Below are positions 1 through 6,920 of a stretch of 9,054 nucleotides of DNA, one piece after another. Below the pieces are notes generated by a model that saw nothing but the letters and a program-made list of their open reading frames with translations, had not been told where the DNA came from and did no database searches. The stretch covers positions 1-9,054 of the forward strand of contig CAKRMO010000030.1 in assembly GCA_934364765.1 (NCBI GenBank), in the 5' to 3' direction. Made by a program: the position numbers and the translations under genes. Every line of letters starts with the position of its first letter. Position 1 is the stretch's first letter. Source of the stretch: an uncultured Bacteroidaceae bacterium. GTDB lineage: Bacteria; Bacteroidota; Bacteroidia; Bacteroidales; Bacteroidaceae.

Positions 1-115
1 CGTAAGTTTGATTGGCGCGTTTCGGGCGGAATGCCGTTGGCGCGTATGCCCGGAATGCGCAGTTTTACAACAAACGCAGATGCCTTTTGCTTGATATGCT
101 CTGGAAATTATGGTA

Positions 116-153
116 CAAAAAGCCTCCGTTCCGCATTGCGGAACGGAGGCTTT
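116..153 (-). terminator. Rho-independent terminator of the fumarase gene
   Basis: A perfect 14-bp inverted repeat pairs 121-134 with 138-151 around a 3-nt loop (135-137). Read on the minus strand, the GC-rich hairpin is followed directly by five U residues (complement of 117-121). It begins about 30 nt after the fumarase stop codon, the expected place for an intrinsic terminator. Flanking A/T bases (119-120 with 152-153) could add two pairs. On the plus strand only three T follow, so it acts mainly for the minus strand. Bases 1-115 beyond it hold no gene I can support. Confidence 0.9.
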
Positions 154-181
154 GGGTTATGCTGCGGCTGTTTTCAGCCTT

Positions 182-1831
182 TTACTTGGCGCATTTAGCG
201 CACCACGGTTTCAGCTGCGTGAAGAAGTCGTTGCCCTTGTCGTCAACAAGAATGAATGCGGGGAAGTCTTTCACAGTAATCTTCCAAACGGCTTCCATGC
301 CTATTTCGGGGAACTCCACGCACTCGATGCTCTTTATGCAGTCTTGCGAAAGTACCGCCGCCACGCCGCCGATGGTGCCCAGATAGAAGCCGCCGTGCTT
401 CTTGCAGGCGTCGGTAACCTCCTTGCCGCGGTTTCCCTTGCCTATCATTATCATCGACGCGCCGTTTGCCTGGAACTCGTCAACGTAGGGGTCCATGCGG
501 TTTGACGTTGTTGGGCCCATGCTGCCGCAGGGATAGCCTTCGGGAGTTTTTGCTGGGCCGGCGTAGAGCACGGGATAGTCCTTGAAGTACTGCGGAAGCC
601 CCTCGCCGCTGTCGAGGCGCGCCTTGAGCTTTGCGTGGGCTATGTCGCGGGCAACAATGATTGTGCCGCTTAGCGACACGCGGGTGCTTACGGGGTATTT
701 TGTCAGTTCCTTGAGTGCGGCGGATATGCCCTTGTCAAGGTCTATGGCAATGCCGCCGTTGTCGCCCGGCTGCTGCAGGTGTTCGGGTATGAGGCTTGCG
801 GGGTTGCTGTCCATCTTTTCGAGCCAGATGCCGTCCTTGTTGATTTTCGCCTTTATGTTGCGGTCGGCCGAGCAGCTTACGCCAAGCCCGATGGGGCAGC
901 TTGCGCCGTGGCGCGGCAGGCGTATCACGCGGATGTCGTGGGCGAAGGCCTTGCCGCCGAACTGTGCGCCGAAGCCTATTTCCTGTGCCTTTTCGAGCAG
1001 CCTTGCCTCAAGGCCGAGGTCGCGGAAGGCGCGTCCCGTGGCGTCGCCGCTTGTGGGCAGGTTGTCGTAGTAGTGTATTGAGCCGAGCTTTACGGTGAGC
1101 AGGTTCTTCTCCGCCGACGTGCCGCCTATCACGAAGCAGATGTGGTAGGGCGGGCAGGCTGCCGTGCCGAGGCTTTTCATCTTCTCCACGAGGAACGGGA
1201 TGAGCGTGCCCTCGTTCTGGATTATGGCTTTTGTCATGGGGTAGAGGTATGTCTTGTTTGCCGAGCCTCCGCCCTTGGCAACCATTATGAAGCGGTATTC
1301 CGCGCCTTCCTCTGCCTCAATGTCGATTTGTGCGGGCAGGTTGCATTTTGTGTTCACCTCGTCATACATTGTGAGCGGCGCGTTCTGGGAATAGCGCAGG
1401 TTGTCCTCGGTGAACGTGTTGTAAACGCCACGGCTCAGGGCTTCGGCGTCGTCAAAGCCGGTCCATACCTGCTGTCCTTTTTCGGCGTGGATTATGGCCG
1501 TGCCTGTGTCCTGGCAGAACGGCAGAACGCCTTTTGCGGATGTTTCGGCATTGCGCAGCAGTGCGAGAGCTACATATTTGTCGTTGTCCGAAGCTTCGGG
1601 GTCGCTGAGTATAGCCGCCACCTGCTTGTTGTGCTCGCGGCGCAGCATGAACTCCACATCGTGGAACGCCTGTTGCGCGAGTAGCGTCAGGGCTTCGGGG
1701 GAGACTTTCAGTATTTCCTTGCCCTCAAATTCGGCGGTGGAAATCCCCTCTCTTGAAATCAAACGGTATTCGGTGTCGTCCTTTCCTTTCTGGAACATGG
1801 GCGCATAGTTGAAATCGGGTGCTTTAGCCAT
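182..1831 (-). CDS. fumB: Fumarate hydratase class I, iron-sulfur dependent (FumA/FumB type)
   Basis: A 549-aa cytoplasmic enzyme for the reversible hydration of fumarate to L-malate, in the TCA cycle or in the reductive branch that feeds fumarate reductase in anaerobic Bacteroidota. Length and layout fit the single-chain class I family: an N-terminal cluster-binding domain (about 1-330), then a C-terminal domain. Cys106 (in FCQDTG), Cys226 (in ACPPYH) and Cys320 (in SCSADRN) sit at the spacing of the three [4Fe-4S] ligands of E. coli FumA (105, 224, 318). By the same spacing, Asp108, His308, Arg395, Thr441, Arg445 and Lys465 correspond to active-site residues known from the Leishmania enzyme. 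The C-terminal half carries GPTTSNRM (439-446) and GKGNRG (464-469). It begins with ATG, ends with TAA, and stands alone between its own promoter and terminator. The fourth cluster iron is oxygen-labile in this family, which fits an anaerobe. The product is secure; the symbol is only one of several used (fumA, fumB, fum). Confidence 0.96.
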   Translation of the reverse strand: MAKAPDFNYAPMFQKGKDDTEYRLISREGISTAEFEGKEILKVSPEALTLLAQQAFHDVEFMLRREHNKQVAAILSDPEASDNDKYVALALLRNAETSAKGVLPFCQDTGTAIIHAEKGQQVWTGFDDAEALSRGVYNTFTEDNLRYSQNAPLTMYDEVNTKCNLPAQIDIEAEEGAEYRFIMVAKGGGSANKTYLYPMTKAIIQNEGTLIPFLVEKMKSLGTAACPPYHICFVIGGTSAEKNLLTVKLGSIHYYDNLPTSGDATGRAFRDLGLEARLLEKAQEIGFGAQFGGKAFAHDIRVIRLPRHGASCPIGLGVSCSADRNIKAKINKDGIWLEKMDSNPASLIPEHLQQPGDNGGIAIDLDKGISAALKELTKYPVSTRVSLSGTIIVARDIAHAKLKARLDSGEGLPQYFKDYPVLYAGPAKTPEGYPCGSMGPTTSNRMDPYVDEFQANGASMIMIGKGNRGKEVTDACKKHGGFYLGTIGGVAAVLSQDCIKSIECVEFPEIGMEAVWKITVKDFPAFILVDDKGNDFFTQLKPWCAKCAK

Positions 1832-1888
1832 ATCGTTATGTATATTTTTGTATTATGTCCCTCTTGTAAGGTGCGCGGAAACGCATTG

Positions 1889-1920
1889 CAAATTTACACT
1901 TTACTTGCCAACCGCGCAAA
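1889..1920 (-). promoter_or_regulatory. Bacteroidetes-type promoter of the fumarase gene
   Basis: On the minus strand there is a -33 element TTTG (complement of 1917-1920), a 20-nt spacer, and a -7 element TAAATTTG (complement of 1889-1896). This fits the TTTG / TAnnTTTG consensus of the Bacteroidetes primary sigma factor. The transcription start should lie near 1882, giving a leader of about 50 nt before the ATG at 1831. No Shine-Dalgarno sequence is evident, which is normal in this phylum. Confidence 0.7.
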
Positions 1921-1958
1921 AGTTGCGGGGCAATAATCCGTGCAATTGCGGAATTTCT

Positions 1959-1966
1959 TACCTTTG
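1959..1966 (+). promoter_or_regulatory. -7 promoter box of the deacetylase-like gene
   Basis: TACCTTTG matches TAnnTTTG. No good TTTG is seen at the expected -33 position (about 1935-1939), so this promoter is weaker than the divergent fumarase one or needs an activator. A start near 1973 would give a leader of about 57 nt to the ATG at 2030. It would also place the in-frame GTG at 1940 outside the transcript, which supports the downstream start. Confidence 0.45.
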
Positions 1967-2029
1967 CCAAGAGTATGTATAACATCGGCGGTTAGCAAAG
2001 ATGCCGGTGTGGAGAAAAGCAAGACGGTT

Positions 2030-2818
2030 ATGATAAAAAAAATACTTGGCAAGGCGGTTTTTGCGTTGTTGCTTGCACCTGTGTGCTGTGCGGCGGCGTA
2101 TGCGCAGAAGGCTGACAGGAATGTTTACACGCGGGGCGGCATTACGCAGATGAATCCCGAAGAGCGCAAGGTCGCCCTTGTGTTCACCGCCGCCGACATG
2201 GCTGACGGGGCAGACACCGTAATCAGCACGCTGAAGCGTTACCGCGTGCGGGGGCATTTCTTCTTTACCGGGAGGTTTTTCCAAAAGTTCCCGGACGTGG
2301 TGAGGAGGCTTGTGAAGGACAGGCATTATGTGGGCTGCCACGGATATTCCCACCTGCTTTATTTCCCCTGGGACAGGAGCGACACGATGCTTGTGAGCCG
2401 CGAGGAGTTCCGCGAGGACATCAGCAAGGCATACGGGGCAATGGCACAGTTCGGCATCAGGAAAAAGAAGGCGTACTACTTCGTTCCGCCTTACGAGCAT
2501 TTCAACGACACCGTTTCGGCATGGGCGAAGGAAATTGGCCTGCAACTTATAAACAACACCTACGGCACGCTGACCTACGGCGACTATACAACGCCCGACA
2601 TGGCGCGCTATTACAGCAGCGACTGCATCATGGAGCGCACCATGCGCATGGCCGCCGAAAAGCCGGACGGCATAAACGGCCATATACTGCTCATACATTT
2701 CGGCACGAGCGAGAGGCGCACAGACAAGTTCTACAACCGCCTGCCGCAGCTCATAGAGGGTTTGAGGAATATGGGCTACGAGTTTGCCGACCTTTCAAAG
2801 GTGATACCCAGGCCCTGA
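2030..2818 (+). CDS. Secreted polysaccharide deacetylase-like protein (NodB fold) with atypical motif 1
   Basis: A 262-aa protein from the ATG at 2030, chosen because it opens a classic Sec signal peptide: a KK-containing N-terminus, hydrophobic residues 9-23, and a likely cleavage after AYA (residue 25). An in-frame GTG at 1940 would add 30 unrelated residues and lies upstream of the -7 box. The mature part reads as a carbohydrate esterase 4 / NodB domain. These enzymes are metal-dependent and remove acyl groups from glycans. Motif 1, normally TFDD, is here TAAD (53-56): the metal-binding second Asp is kept as Asp56 but the catalytic-base Asp is Ala55. Motif 2 is HGYSH, with both metal His kept (104, 108). 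Motif 3 lacks its usual Arg (VPPYE, 152-156). His223 lies in the motif 5 position (ILLIHFGT). The Zn triad therefore looks intact while the base is missing. Similar proteins are common in Bacteroidota, some fused to glycosidases. Activity and substrate are unknown; a periplasmic or surface location is inferred. Confidence 0.75.
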   Translation: MIKKILGKAVFALLLAPVCCAAAYAQKADRNVYTRGGITQMNPEERKVALVFTAADMADGADTVISTLKRYRVRGHFFFTGRFFQKFPDVVRRLVKDRHYVGCHGYSHLLYFPWDRSDTMLVSREEFREDISKAYGAMAQFGIRKKKAYYFVPPYEHFNDTVSAWAKEIGLQLINNTYGTLTYGDYTTPDMARYYSSDCIMERTMRMAAEKPDGINGHILLIHFGTSERRTDKFYNRLPQLIEGLRNMGYEFADLSKVIPRP

Positions 2819-3502
2819 TTAAAGTTTGCCCGCATCGCGGTAGCTGAAGTAAGTGCCGCCGCCCACTATCACGTGGTCTTGCAGCGTTATGCCCATCAGC
2901 TTCCCCGCTTCGGCAACCCTGCGGGTGAGGCTGTCGTCAGCCTTGCTGGGGTTTACGTGTCCCGACGGATGATTGTGCACGAGGATTATCGACGTTGCAC
3001 CGGCGGTTATCGCCTCGCGCATTATAATACGTATGTCAACCGAACTCTCCGTAATTCCGCCCTTGCTTATCTGCCTGTCGCCTATCACCTGCAACCGCGT
3101 GTTCAGGAGCAGCACCCAGACTTCCTCGTTCCGCTTTCCGGCGAGTTTGGGCGCGAAATAATCGCTCACCTTCAAGGGGTCTGTCATTTGCGAAAGCTTT
3201 TCAACGCCCTCGGCCTGCATGAGTTTTGCCATTTGGCACGCCGCCTTTATCGTTACAGCCTTTGCCGGGCCTATTCCCTTGTATTTTTGCAGGTCTTCGA
3301 GGCTTTTTGCGGAGAGGGTGCGCAGGTTGCCGCCGCAGTCGTGGAGTATGCGCTGCATCAGCGACACGGCGTTTTCCTCGTCGTTTCCCGAACCGACAAG
3401 AATGGCAAGCAGCTCGGATTTTGACAGCGCCTCGGCCCCGTGGCGGAGAAGCTTTTCGCGCGGGCGGTCGTCCTCGGAAAGTTCCTTTATGCTTACTTTC
3501 AT
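2819..3502 (-). CDS. radC: RadC family protein with JAB/MPN domain (UPF0758)
   Basis: A 227-aa protein of full family length. The N-terminal third contains a helix-hairpin-helix segment (YKGIGPAKA, 74-82) typical of DNA contact. The C-terminal part is a JAB/MPN fold with a complete JAMM metal signature: a Glu in NEEVWV (126 or 127), His176 and His178 in HNHPSG, then Ser186 and Asp189 at the exact H-x7-S-x2-D spacing, and a terminal DHVIVGGG. The old name 'DNA repair protein RadC' rests on a misassigned E. coli mutation, so its true role is unsettled; the intact motif predicts a zinc peptidase-like site. Its ATG overlaps the upstream glycosyltransferase stop codon (ATGA), which suggests translational coupling. 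Its TAA directly abuts the stop of the convergent deacetylase gene, with no intergenic base and no visible terminator. Confidence 0.95.
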   Translation of the reverse strand: MKVSIKELSEDDRPREKLLRHGAEALSKSELLAILVGSGNDEENAVSLMQRILHDCGGNLRTLSAKSLEDLQKYKGIGPAKAVTIKAACQMAKLMQAEGVEKLSQMTDPLKVSDYFAPKLAGKRNEEVWVLLLNTRLQVIGDRQISKGGITESSVDIRIIMREAITAGATSIILVHNHPSGHVNPSKADDSLTRRVAEAGKLMGITLQDHVIVGGGTYFSYRDAGKL

Positions 3503-4488
3503 TTGTAGAAGTTGTCCTTGAACGCCTCGAATTCCTTTTCCCTTAAAAGGTTACGCCTTACGCTTGCCACAATGAAGCCGCTGCCGTAGCCGATGAGCTG
3601 TATGAAGGCGGCGGGGACAGAAAGCAAAGCCACCCGAAGGCTTTTGAAGGTTGCCAGGCTGCCCAGGAGCACGAGAAGGGCGTAGAGCGCGAGCGGCAAA
3701 ATGCTCCACAGGCACGCAAAGCCCCCCACCGCCAGCACGAAGCAGCCCACGGTGAACAGTGCGGGCAGCATGTGCACGGCTTTCATTGTTCCCGGATGGC
3801 GCTTTTCGAGGTTTATGCGCGCTATGCCCGAATTGTAAACCTGCCTGAAGAACTTGCGGAAGTCCGTGCGGCGTTTGTGCCACACCCATGCCTGTGGTAT
3901 GAGGCACGCCTTGTAGCCGTTTTCCACAATGCGGTAGCTCAGGTCGATGTCCTCGCCGAAGCGCATGGGCGAGAAGCCGCCCAGTTTTTGGTAAACCTCG
4001 CTGCGTATTCCCATGTTGTAGGAGCGCGGGTAGAACTTGTCCATCTTCTTTTTTCCGCCGCGTATTCCGCCCGTGGTGAAGAACGATGTCATTGCGTAGC
4101 TTATGGCTTTCTGCACCGGCGTGAACGAGTCGGCGGCCCTGTCGGGCCCGCCAAAGGCGTCGCAGCCGAGTTTTTCAATCCCGCTGTCAACGGCCTCGAA
4201 ATACCCCGGCGGCAGCACTACATCGCTGTCAAGGATTATGAGCCACTCTCCCGAGGCCTGCCGTGCGCCATAGTTGCGCGCGGCGGCAGGGCCTCCGTTC
4301 TCCTTGTAAAGGTATGTGGTGTGCAGCCGGTTGTGGTAGCGCGCCACAACCTCCTCGCAGCCCGTTTGCGAGCCGTCCTCAACTATCACCACCTCAACGT
4401 CGGGGCGCGGCTGCGCGGCTATGCTTTCCAGCAGCTCGCCCACTTCGTCCGGGCGGTTGTAAACAGGGATAATAACCGAATACTTCAT
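3499..4488 (-). CDS. Family 2 glycosyltransferase with C-terminal membrane segments
   Basis: A 329-aa protein. The start at 4488 gives the typical GT2 opening MKYSVIIPVYNRPDE; a longer in-frame version from 4593 would add 35 residues without family character. The GT-A domain covers about 3-235: nucleotide-binding region with VEDGS (36-40), NGGPAAARN (64-72), the DxD motif D87-S88-D89 that binds metal and nucleotide sugar, and the acceptor-site GED motif (178-180) in GEDIDLSYR. After it come roughly three hydrophobic segments (about 240-258, 259-279, 286-310) and a basic tail, so the enzyme should sit on the inner membrane with its catalytic domain in the cytoplasm. The likely role is sugar transfer to a lipid-linked or surface glycan; donor and acceptor cannot be read from sequence. 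It is the first gene of a two-gene unit with radC (4-nt ATGA overlap). No other glycan-assembly genes flank it, so it may be a stand-alone transferase. Confidence 0.9.
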   Translation of the reverse strand: MKYSVIIPVYNRPDEVGELLESIAAQPRPDVEVVIVEDGSQTGCEEVVARYHNRLHTTYLYKENGGPAAARNYGARQASGEWLIILDSDVVLPPGYFEAVDSGIEKLGCDAFGGPDRAADSFTPVQKAISYAMTSFFTTGGIRGGKKKMDKFYPRSYNMGIRSEVYQKLGGFSPMRFGEDIDLSYRIVENGYKACLIPQAWVWHKRRTDFRKFFRQVYNSGIARINLEKRHPGTMKAVHMLPALFTVGCFVLAVGGFACLWSILPLALYALLVLLGSLATFKSLRVALLSVPAAFIQLIGYGSGFIVASVRRNLLREKEFEAFKDNFYK

Positions 4489-4495
4489 AACACTG

Positions 4496-4503
4496 CAAAA
4501 ATA
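4496..4503 (-). promoter_or_regulatory. Possible -7 box for the glycosyltransferase-radC unit
   Basis: The minus strand reads TATTTTTG, matching TAnnTTTG. No convincing TTTG lies about 20 nt upstream. The box is so close to the ATG at 4488 that transcription would start at or beside the initiation codon, giving a nearly leaderless message. It may therefore be chance in an A/T-rich leader. Confidence 0.25.
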
Positions 4504-4688
4504 AGCATTTTCGCAAAAGCCGCAGGTTTGAAATCCTGAAAAATGACTGCGGCGGAACTTTTGCCGGTGCATGACGGCGGAAATTTTCAACACGTTGGTT
4601 TCCTGTAAGTTGGCTGTTTTTGAACGGCCTTTGTAACTATTTGTTCTTCAAATGTTTGTGAGCGGAAAAAAAAGGTCTGATGTAGTTT

Positions 4689-4709
4689 AAATTATATCTG
4701 ATATAATTT
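4689..4709. repeat. 21-nt perfect palindrome, candidate operator
   Basis: Two 10-nt arms (4689-4698 and 4700-4709) are exact reverse complements around a single central T at 4699. It lies about 80 nt upstream of the first GH97 -7 box and 200 nt from the glycosyltransferase start. A dimeric regulator site is plausible. Five T follow on the plus strand, but no plus-strand gene ends here and the stem is pure A/T except one G-C pair, so a terminator is unlikely. Confidence 0.45.
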
Positions 4710-4725
4710 TTCCTGCATAGGACGT

Positions 4726-4768
4726 GGTTTTTTCTATGTCCCATGTGGTTTTCCAAGGGCGGTTTTCC
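4726..4768 (+). repeat. GGTTTT direct repeats upstream of the GH97 promoter
   Basis: GGTTTTCC occurs exactly at 4747-4754 and 4761-4768, 14 nt apart. A related GGTTTTTT occurs at 4726-4733, 21 nt before the first exact copy. The last copy overlaps the candidate -33 element at 4764-4767. Repeats of this kind beside a promoter could be activator half-sites; no regulator gene is in the window, so this is inference. Confidence 0.35.
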
Positions 4769-4795
4769 GTGAACTCACATAATAATATAAATTTG
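4764..4795 (+). promoter_or_regulatory. Main candidate promoter of the GH97 operon
   Basis: The -7 element TAAATTTG at 4788-4795 is preceded, after a 20-nt spacer, by TTTC (4764-4767), one base away from the TTTG consensus. The octamer and spacing are the same as in the fumarase promoter of this window. The predicted start is near 4802, giving a leader of about 98 nt. Confidence 0.5.
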
Positions 4796-4831
4796 CCCCT
4801 GCCGCCAACTGCTTATAACATGAAAAATGTG

Positions 4832-4839
4832 TAAATTTG
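4832..4839 (+). promoter_or_regulatory. Second TAAATTTG box, alternative GH97 promoter
   Basis: An identical octamer lies 44 nt downstream of the first. No TTTG-like -33 element is seen (4808-4812 reads ACTGC). Use would give a leader of about 54 nt, starting just before the weak hairpin at 4847-4866. Confidence 0.3.
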
Positions 4840-4899
4840 GAAACCGTTTCGGCTTTTTGCCGGAAAGGGCAACGCAAATCGTACAATAATTATAAATAA

Positions 4900-6897
4900 A
4901 TGCAGTATATGATAAGCAAAATTTTTGTTGCAGCCTCGCTTGCGCTCCTTCCGCTTGCGGGGTCGGCCAAGGACTATGTGGTAAAGTCGCCATCGGGAAA
5001 CCTTGCCCTGAAAGTGTGCGCAGGGAAAAGCCTCACCTGGCAGGTGAACTTCAAGGGGCGCGAAATCACCGCGCCGTCCGCGCTTGCCGTCAAGATAAAG
5101 GGCGGAGGCTCGTGGGGAAGCGACAGCCCTGCGGGGAAGACGGGCAGGGTGAGCCGCACCCTTGACGGCATAAACTACCGCAAGGCGAGGATTGAGGACA
5201 ATTACTCCTGGCTTACGCTGAAAGGCAGGGGATATTCCGTTGAGTTCCGTGTATATGACGATGCGGCGGCATACCGTTTCATTGCCAACACCACGGATTC
5301 GCTCACGGTGGAGAACGAGACGGTGGAATACAATTTCAGCAAGGACTACGAGGCATTCGTGCCATACGTAAACGACCTGCGCCACGGCGAGAGGTACTCA
5401 AACTCGTTCGAGGCCTATTATGACAACCAAAGGATTTCGCAGATGCAGCCGCGCAACCTCGCCCTTGTGCCTTTCGTGGTGAAGCTCGACGGCGGCATGA
5501 AGGCCGCGCTCACAAGCGTGGGCGAGCTGGACTATCCGGGAATGTACCTGCATTCCGCATTCTCGAAGGGCTTCTCGCTCGTTGGTGAGTTTCCCGGCTA
5601 TCCCGACTGGAAAAACTCCGTTCCCGGCAAGGCCGCCACGGAGAACTTCAGCCGCCTTTTCCGCTTTGGCCGCATAGCCCGCATAGGCGGCAGGCAGGCT
5701 TTGCCGTGGAGGGCCGTAATCGTCAGCGAGAACGATGTGCAGCTCGCCAACTGCGACCTGACGCAGAAACTCTGCCGCCCCGTGGCAAAAGGCGACTGGT
5801 CGTGGGTGAAACCGGGCAAGTCGGCGTGGGAATGGTGGCACGCCGCAAACATAACCGGCGTTGACTTCAAGTCGGGGCAGAACACCGACACATACAAATA
5901 TTATGTTGACTTCGCCGCAAAATACAACCTGGAATACATAATCCTCGACGGCGGCTGGAGCGGCAGGGACATAACCGAGGCGCGAAAGGAAATCGATATG
6001 CCGGAGCTTATAAGGTATGCCGACAGCAAGGGCGTGGGCATCATAGTGTGGGCAAGCTGGAAAAACACCATGGAGAAGATGCACGAGGCAATGCCACTGT
6101 ACGAAAAATGGGGCGTCAAGGGCATGAAGATTGACTTTGTGGACGCAAACGACCAGTATGTGATAAATTCCGTGAGGGAGATGACCGAACTCGCCGCAAA
6201 GCACCACCTTGTGATCGACTGGCACGGGATGATGCTCAACGGAATGCAGGTGTATTATCCCAACATCCTCAACATAGAGGGCGTGCGCGGGATGGAGCAG
6301 TGCAAGTGGCAGAGCGGCGCAAAGGGCACGCAGGGCGCGGACATGCCGGGCTATGACGTTACGATACCGTTCTCGCGAATGCTCACCGCACCCATGGACT
6401 ACACCCCGGGGGCAATGCGCAACGCCACGCGCCAAGACTACCGCCCGTGCAACGACAATCCCATGAGCCAAGGCACAAGGGTGCACCAAATGGCAATGTA
6501 CACGGTTTTCGACGCGCCGCTGCAAATGCTTTCCGACAAGCCCTCGCTCTACTGTCTCTGGCCCGAGTGCACCGACTTCATATCAAAAGTGCCCACGGTG
6601 TTTGACGACAGCCGCACGCTGCAAGGCGAGATGGGCAAATACATAATCACCGCCAAGCGCAAAGGCACTACGTGGTTCGTGGGCGCGATGACAAACTGGG
6701 ACGAGCGCGAGCTGGAGCTGAAGCTCGACTTCCTTGACAACGCAAGCTACAAGGCCGTGATTTTCCGCGACGGCGTTAACGCCTCTAAAAGCGCGGAGGA
6801 CTACAAGCGCGAGGAGATGACCGTGAAGAAGGGCGACGTGCTAAAACTGCCTATGAAGAGCGGCGGCGGATGGACGGCGAGATTTGAAAGAATGTAA
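4900..6897 (+). CDS. GH97 glycoside hydrolase, retaining branch (putative alpha-galactosidase), copy 1
   Basis: A 665-aa secreted enzyme. The Sec signal peptide spans residues 1-23 with likely cleavage after GSA. ATG at 4900 and an in-frame ATG at 4909 (MISKIF) are both possible starts, and neither has a Shine-Dalgarno sequence. Family layout: N-terminal beta-sandwich (about 24-285), (beta/alpha)8 barrel (about 300-560), C-terminal beta-sandwich (about 565-665). The barrel contains GVKGMKIDF with Asp412 at the place of the nucleophile of Bacteroides retaining GH97 alpha-galactosidase (BT1871, Asp415); inverting SusB-type members lack this Asp. Glu460 (NIEGVRG) and Glu466 (MEQCKW) are acid/base candidates. 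PMDYTPGAMRNAT (498-510) and PMSQGTRVHQMAMY (521-534) are family blocks. The predicted role is release of terminal alpha-linked sugar, probably galactose, in the periplasm. Unlike its neighbour it reads DGGW (350-353) rather than DDGW. It is first in a two-gene operon. Family assignment is firm; substrate is inferred. Confidence 0.93.
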   Translation: MQYMISKIFVAASLALLPLAGSAKDYVVKSPSGNLALKVCAGKSLTWQVNFKGREITAPSALAVKIKGGGSWGSDSPAGKTGRVSRTLDGINYRKARIEDNYSWLTLKGRGYSVEFRVYDDAAAYRFIANTTDSLTVENETVEYNFSKDYEAFVPYVNDLRHGERYSNSFEAYYDNQRISQMQPRNLALVPFVVKLDGGMKAALTSVGELDYPGMYLHSAFSKGFSLVGEFPGYPDWKNSVPGKAATENFSRLFRFGRIARIGGRQALPWRAVIVSENDVQLANCDLTQKLCRPVAKGDWSWVKPGKSAWEWWHAANITGVDFKSGQNTDTYKYYVDFAAKYNLEYIILDGGWSGRDITEARKEIDMPELIRYADSKGVGIIVWASWKNTMEKMHEAMPLYEKWGVKGMKIDFVDANDQYVINSVREMTELAAKHHLVIDWHGMMLNGMQVYYPNILNIEGVRGMEQCKWQSGAKGTQGADMPGYDVTIPFSRMLTAPMDYTPGAMRNATRQDYRPCNDNPMSQGTRVHQMAMYTVFDAPLQMLSDKPSLYCLWPECTDFISKVPTVFDDSRTLQGEMGKYIITAKRKGTTWFVGAMTNWDERELELKLDFLDNASYKAVIFRDGVNASKSAEDYKREEMTVKKGDVLKLPMKSGGGWTARFERM

Positions 6898-6920
6898 TAC
6901 ACCAATAATACAAAAGCAAA

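Larger units (their letters stand above)
4489..4899. promoter_or_regulatory. Divergent intergenic region between the glycosyltransferase and the GH97 operon
   Basis: These 411 nt contain no supportable gene; reading frames extending into it are antisense shadows or upstream extensions. It is much more A/T-rich than the flanking genes. It holds a 21-nt perfect palindrome (4689-4709), three GGTTTT motifs (from 4726, 4747 and 4761), two TAAATTTG -7 boxes on the plus strand (4788 and 4832), and one TATTTTTG box on the minus strand next to the glycosyltransferase start. A weak imperfect hairpin (CGGC, five T, GCCG, 4850-4862) lies in the predicted GH97 leader. The first half, 4504-4680, shows nothing I recognise. 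Confidence 0.7.

Noticed and set aside
1..198. Plus-strand frame open from the left edge to the TAG at 196-198, possibly the tail of an upstream gene.
   Set aside because: It runs through the fumarase terminator hairpin and into the fumarase 3' end, has a Cys-rich composition dictated by the hairpin, and shows no recognisable domain. A truncated tail cannot be excluded but nothing supports it.
1142..1684. 180-codon plus-strand frame opposite the fumarase gene.
   Set aside because: The minus-strand fumarase has all catalytic motifs; the plus-strand translation has no motif and low-complexity Val/Cys/Ala content typical of an antisense shadow.
1958..2698. 246-codon minus-strand frame opposite the deacetylase-like gene.
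   Set aside because: It is rich in His, Val and Arg with no domain, while the plus strand encodes a signal peptide and NodB motifs.
4689..4709. The palindrome as a Rho-independent terminator.
   Set aside because: The stem is nearly all A/T with a one-base centre that cannot form a stable loop without losing pairs, and no gene ends just upstream.
4850..4862. Riboswitch or structured RNA leader before GH97 copy 1.
   Set aside because: Only a 4-bp hairpin with a T5 loop (plus a bulged extension) is visible; the leader is too short and unstructured to support a known riboswitch class.
4813..5385. 190-codon and 72-codon minus-strand frames over the GH97 promoter and 5' end.
   Set aside because: They lie antisense to the signal-peptide region of GH97 copy 1 and to its promoter boxes, with no motif and no start signals.
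5398..6525. 375-codon antisense frame within GH97 copy 1, and a similar 465-codon frame (7434-8831) within copy 2 with resembling translations.
   Set aside because: The resemblance follows from the homology of the parent genes read in the same antisense frame. The translations are rich in His, Val, Ala and Arg and match no domain; they are shadows of GC-biased codon use.
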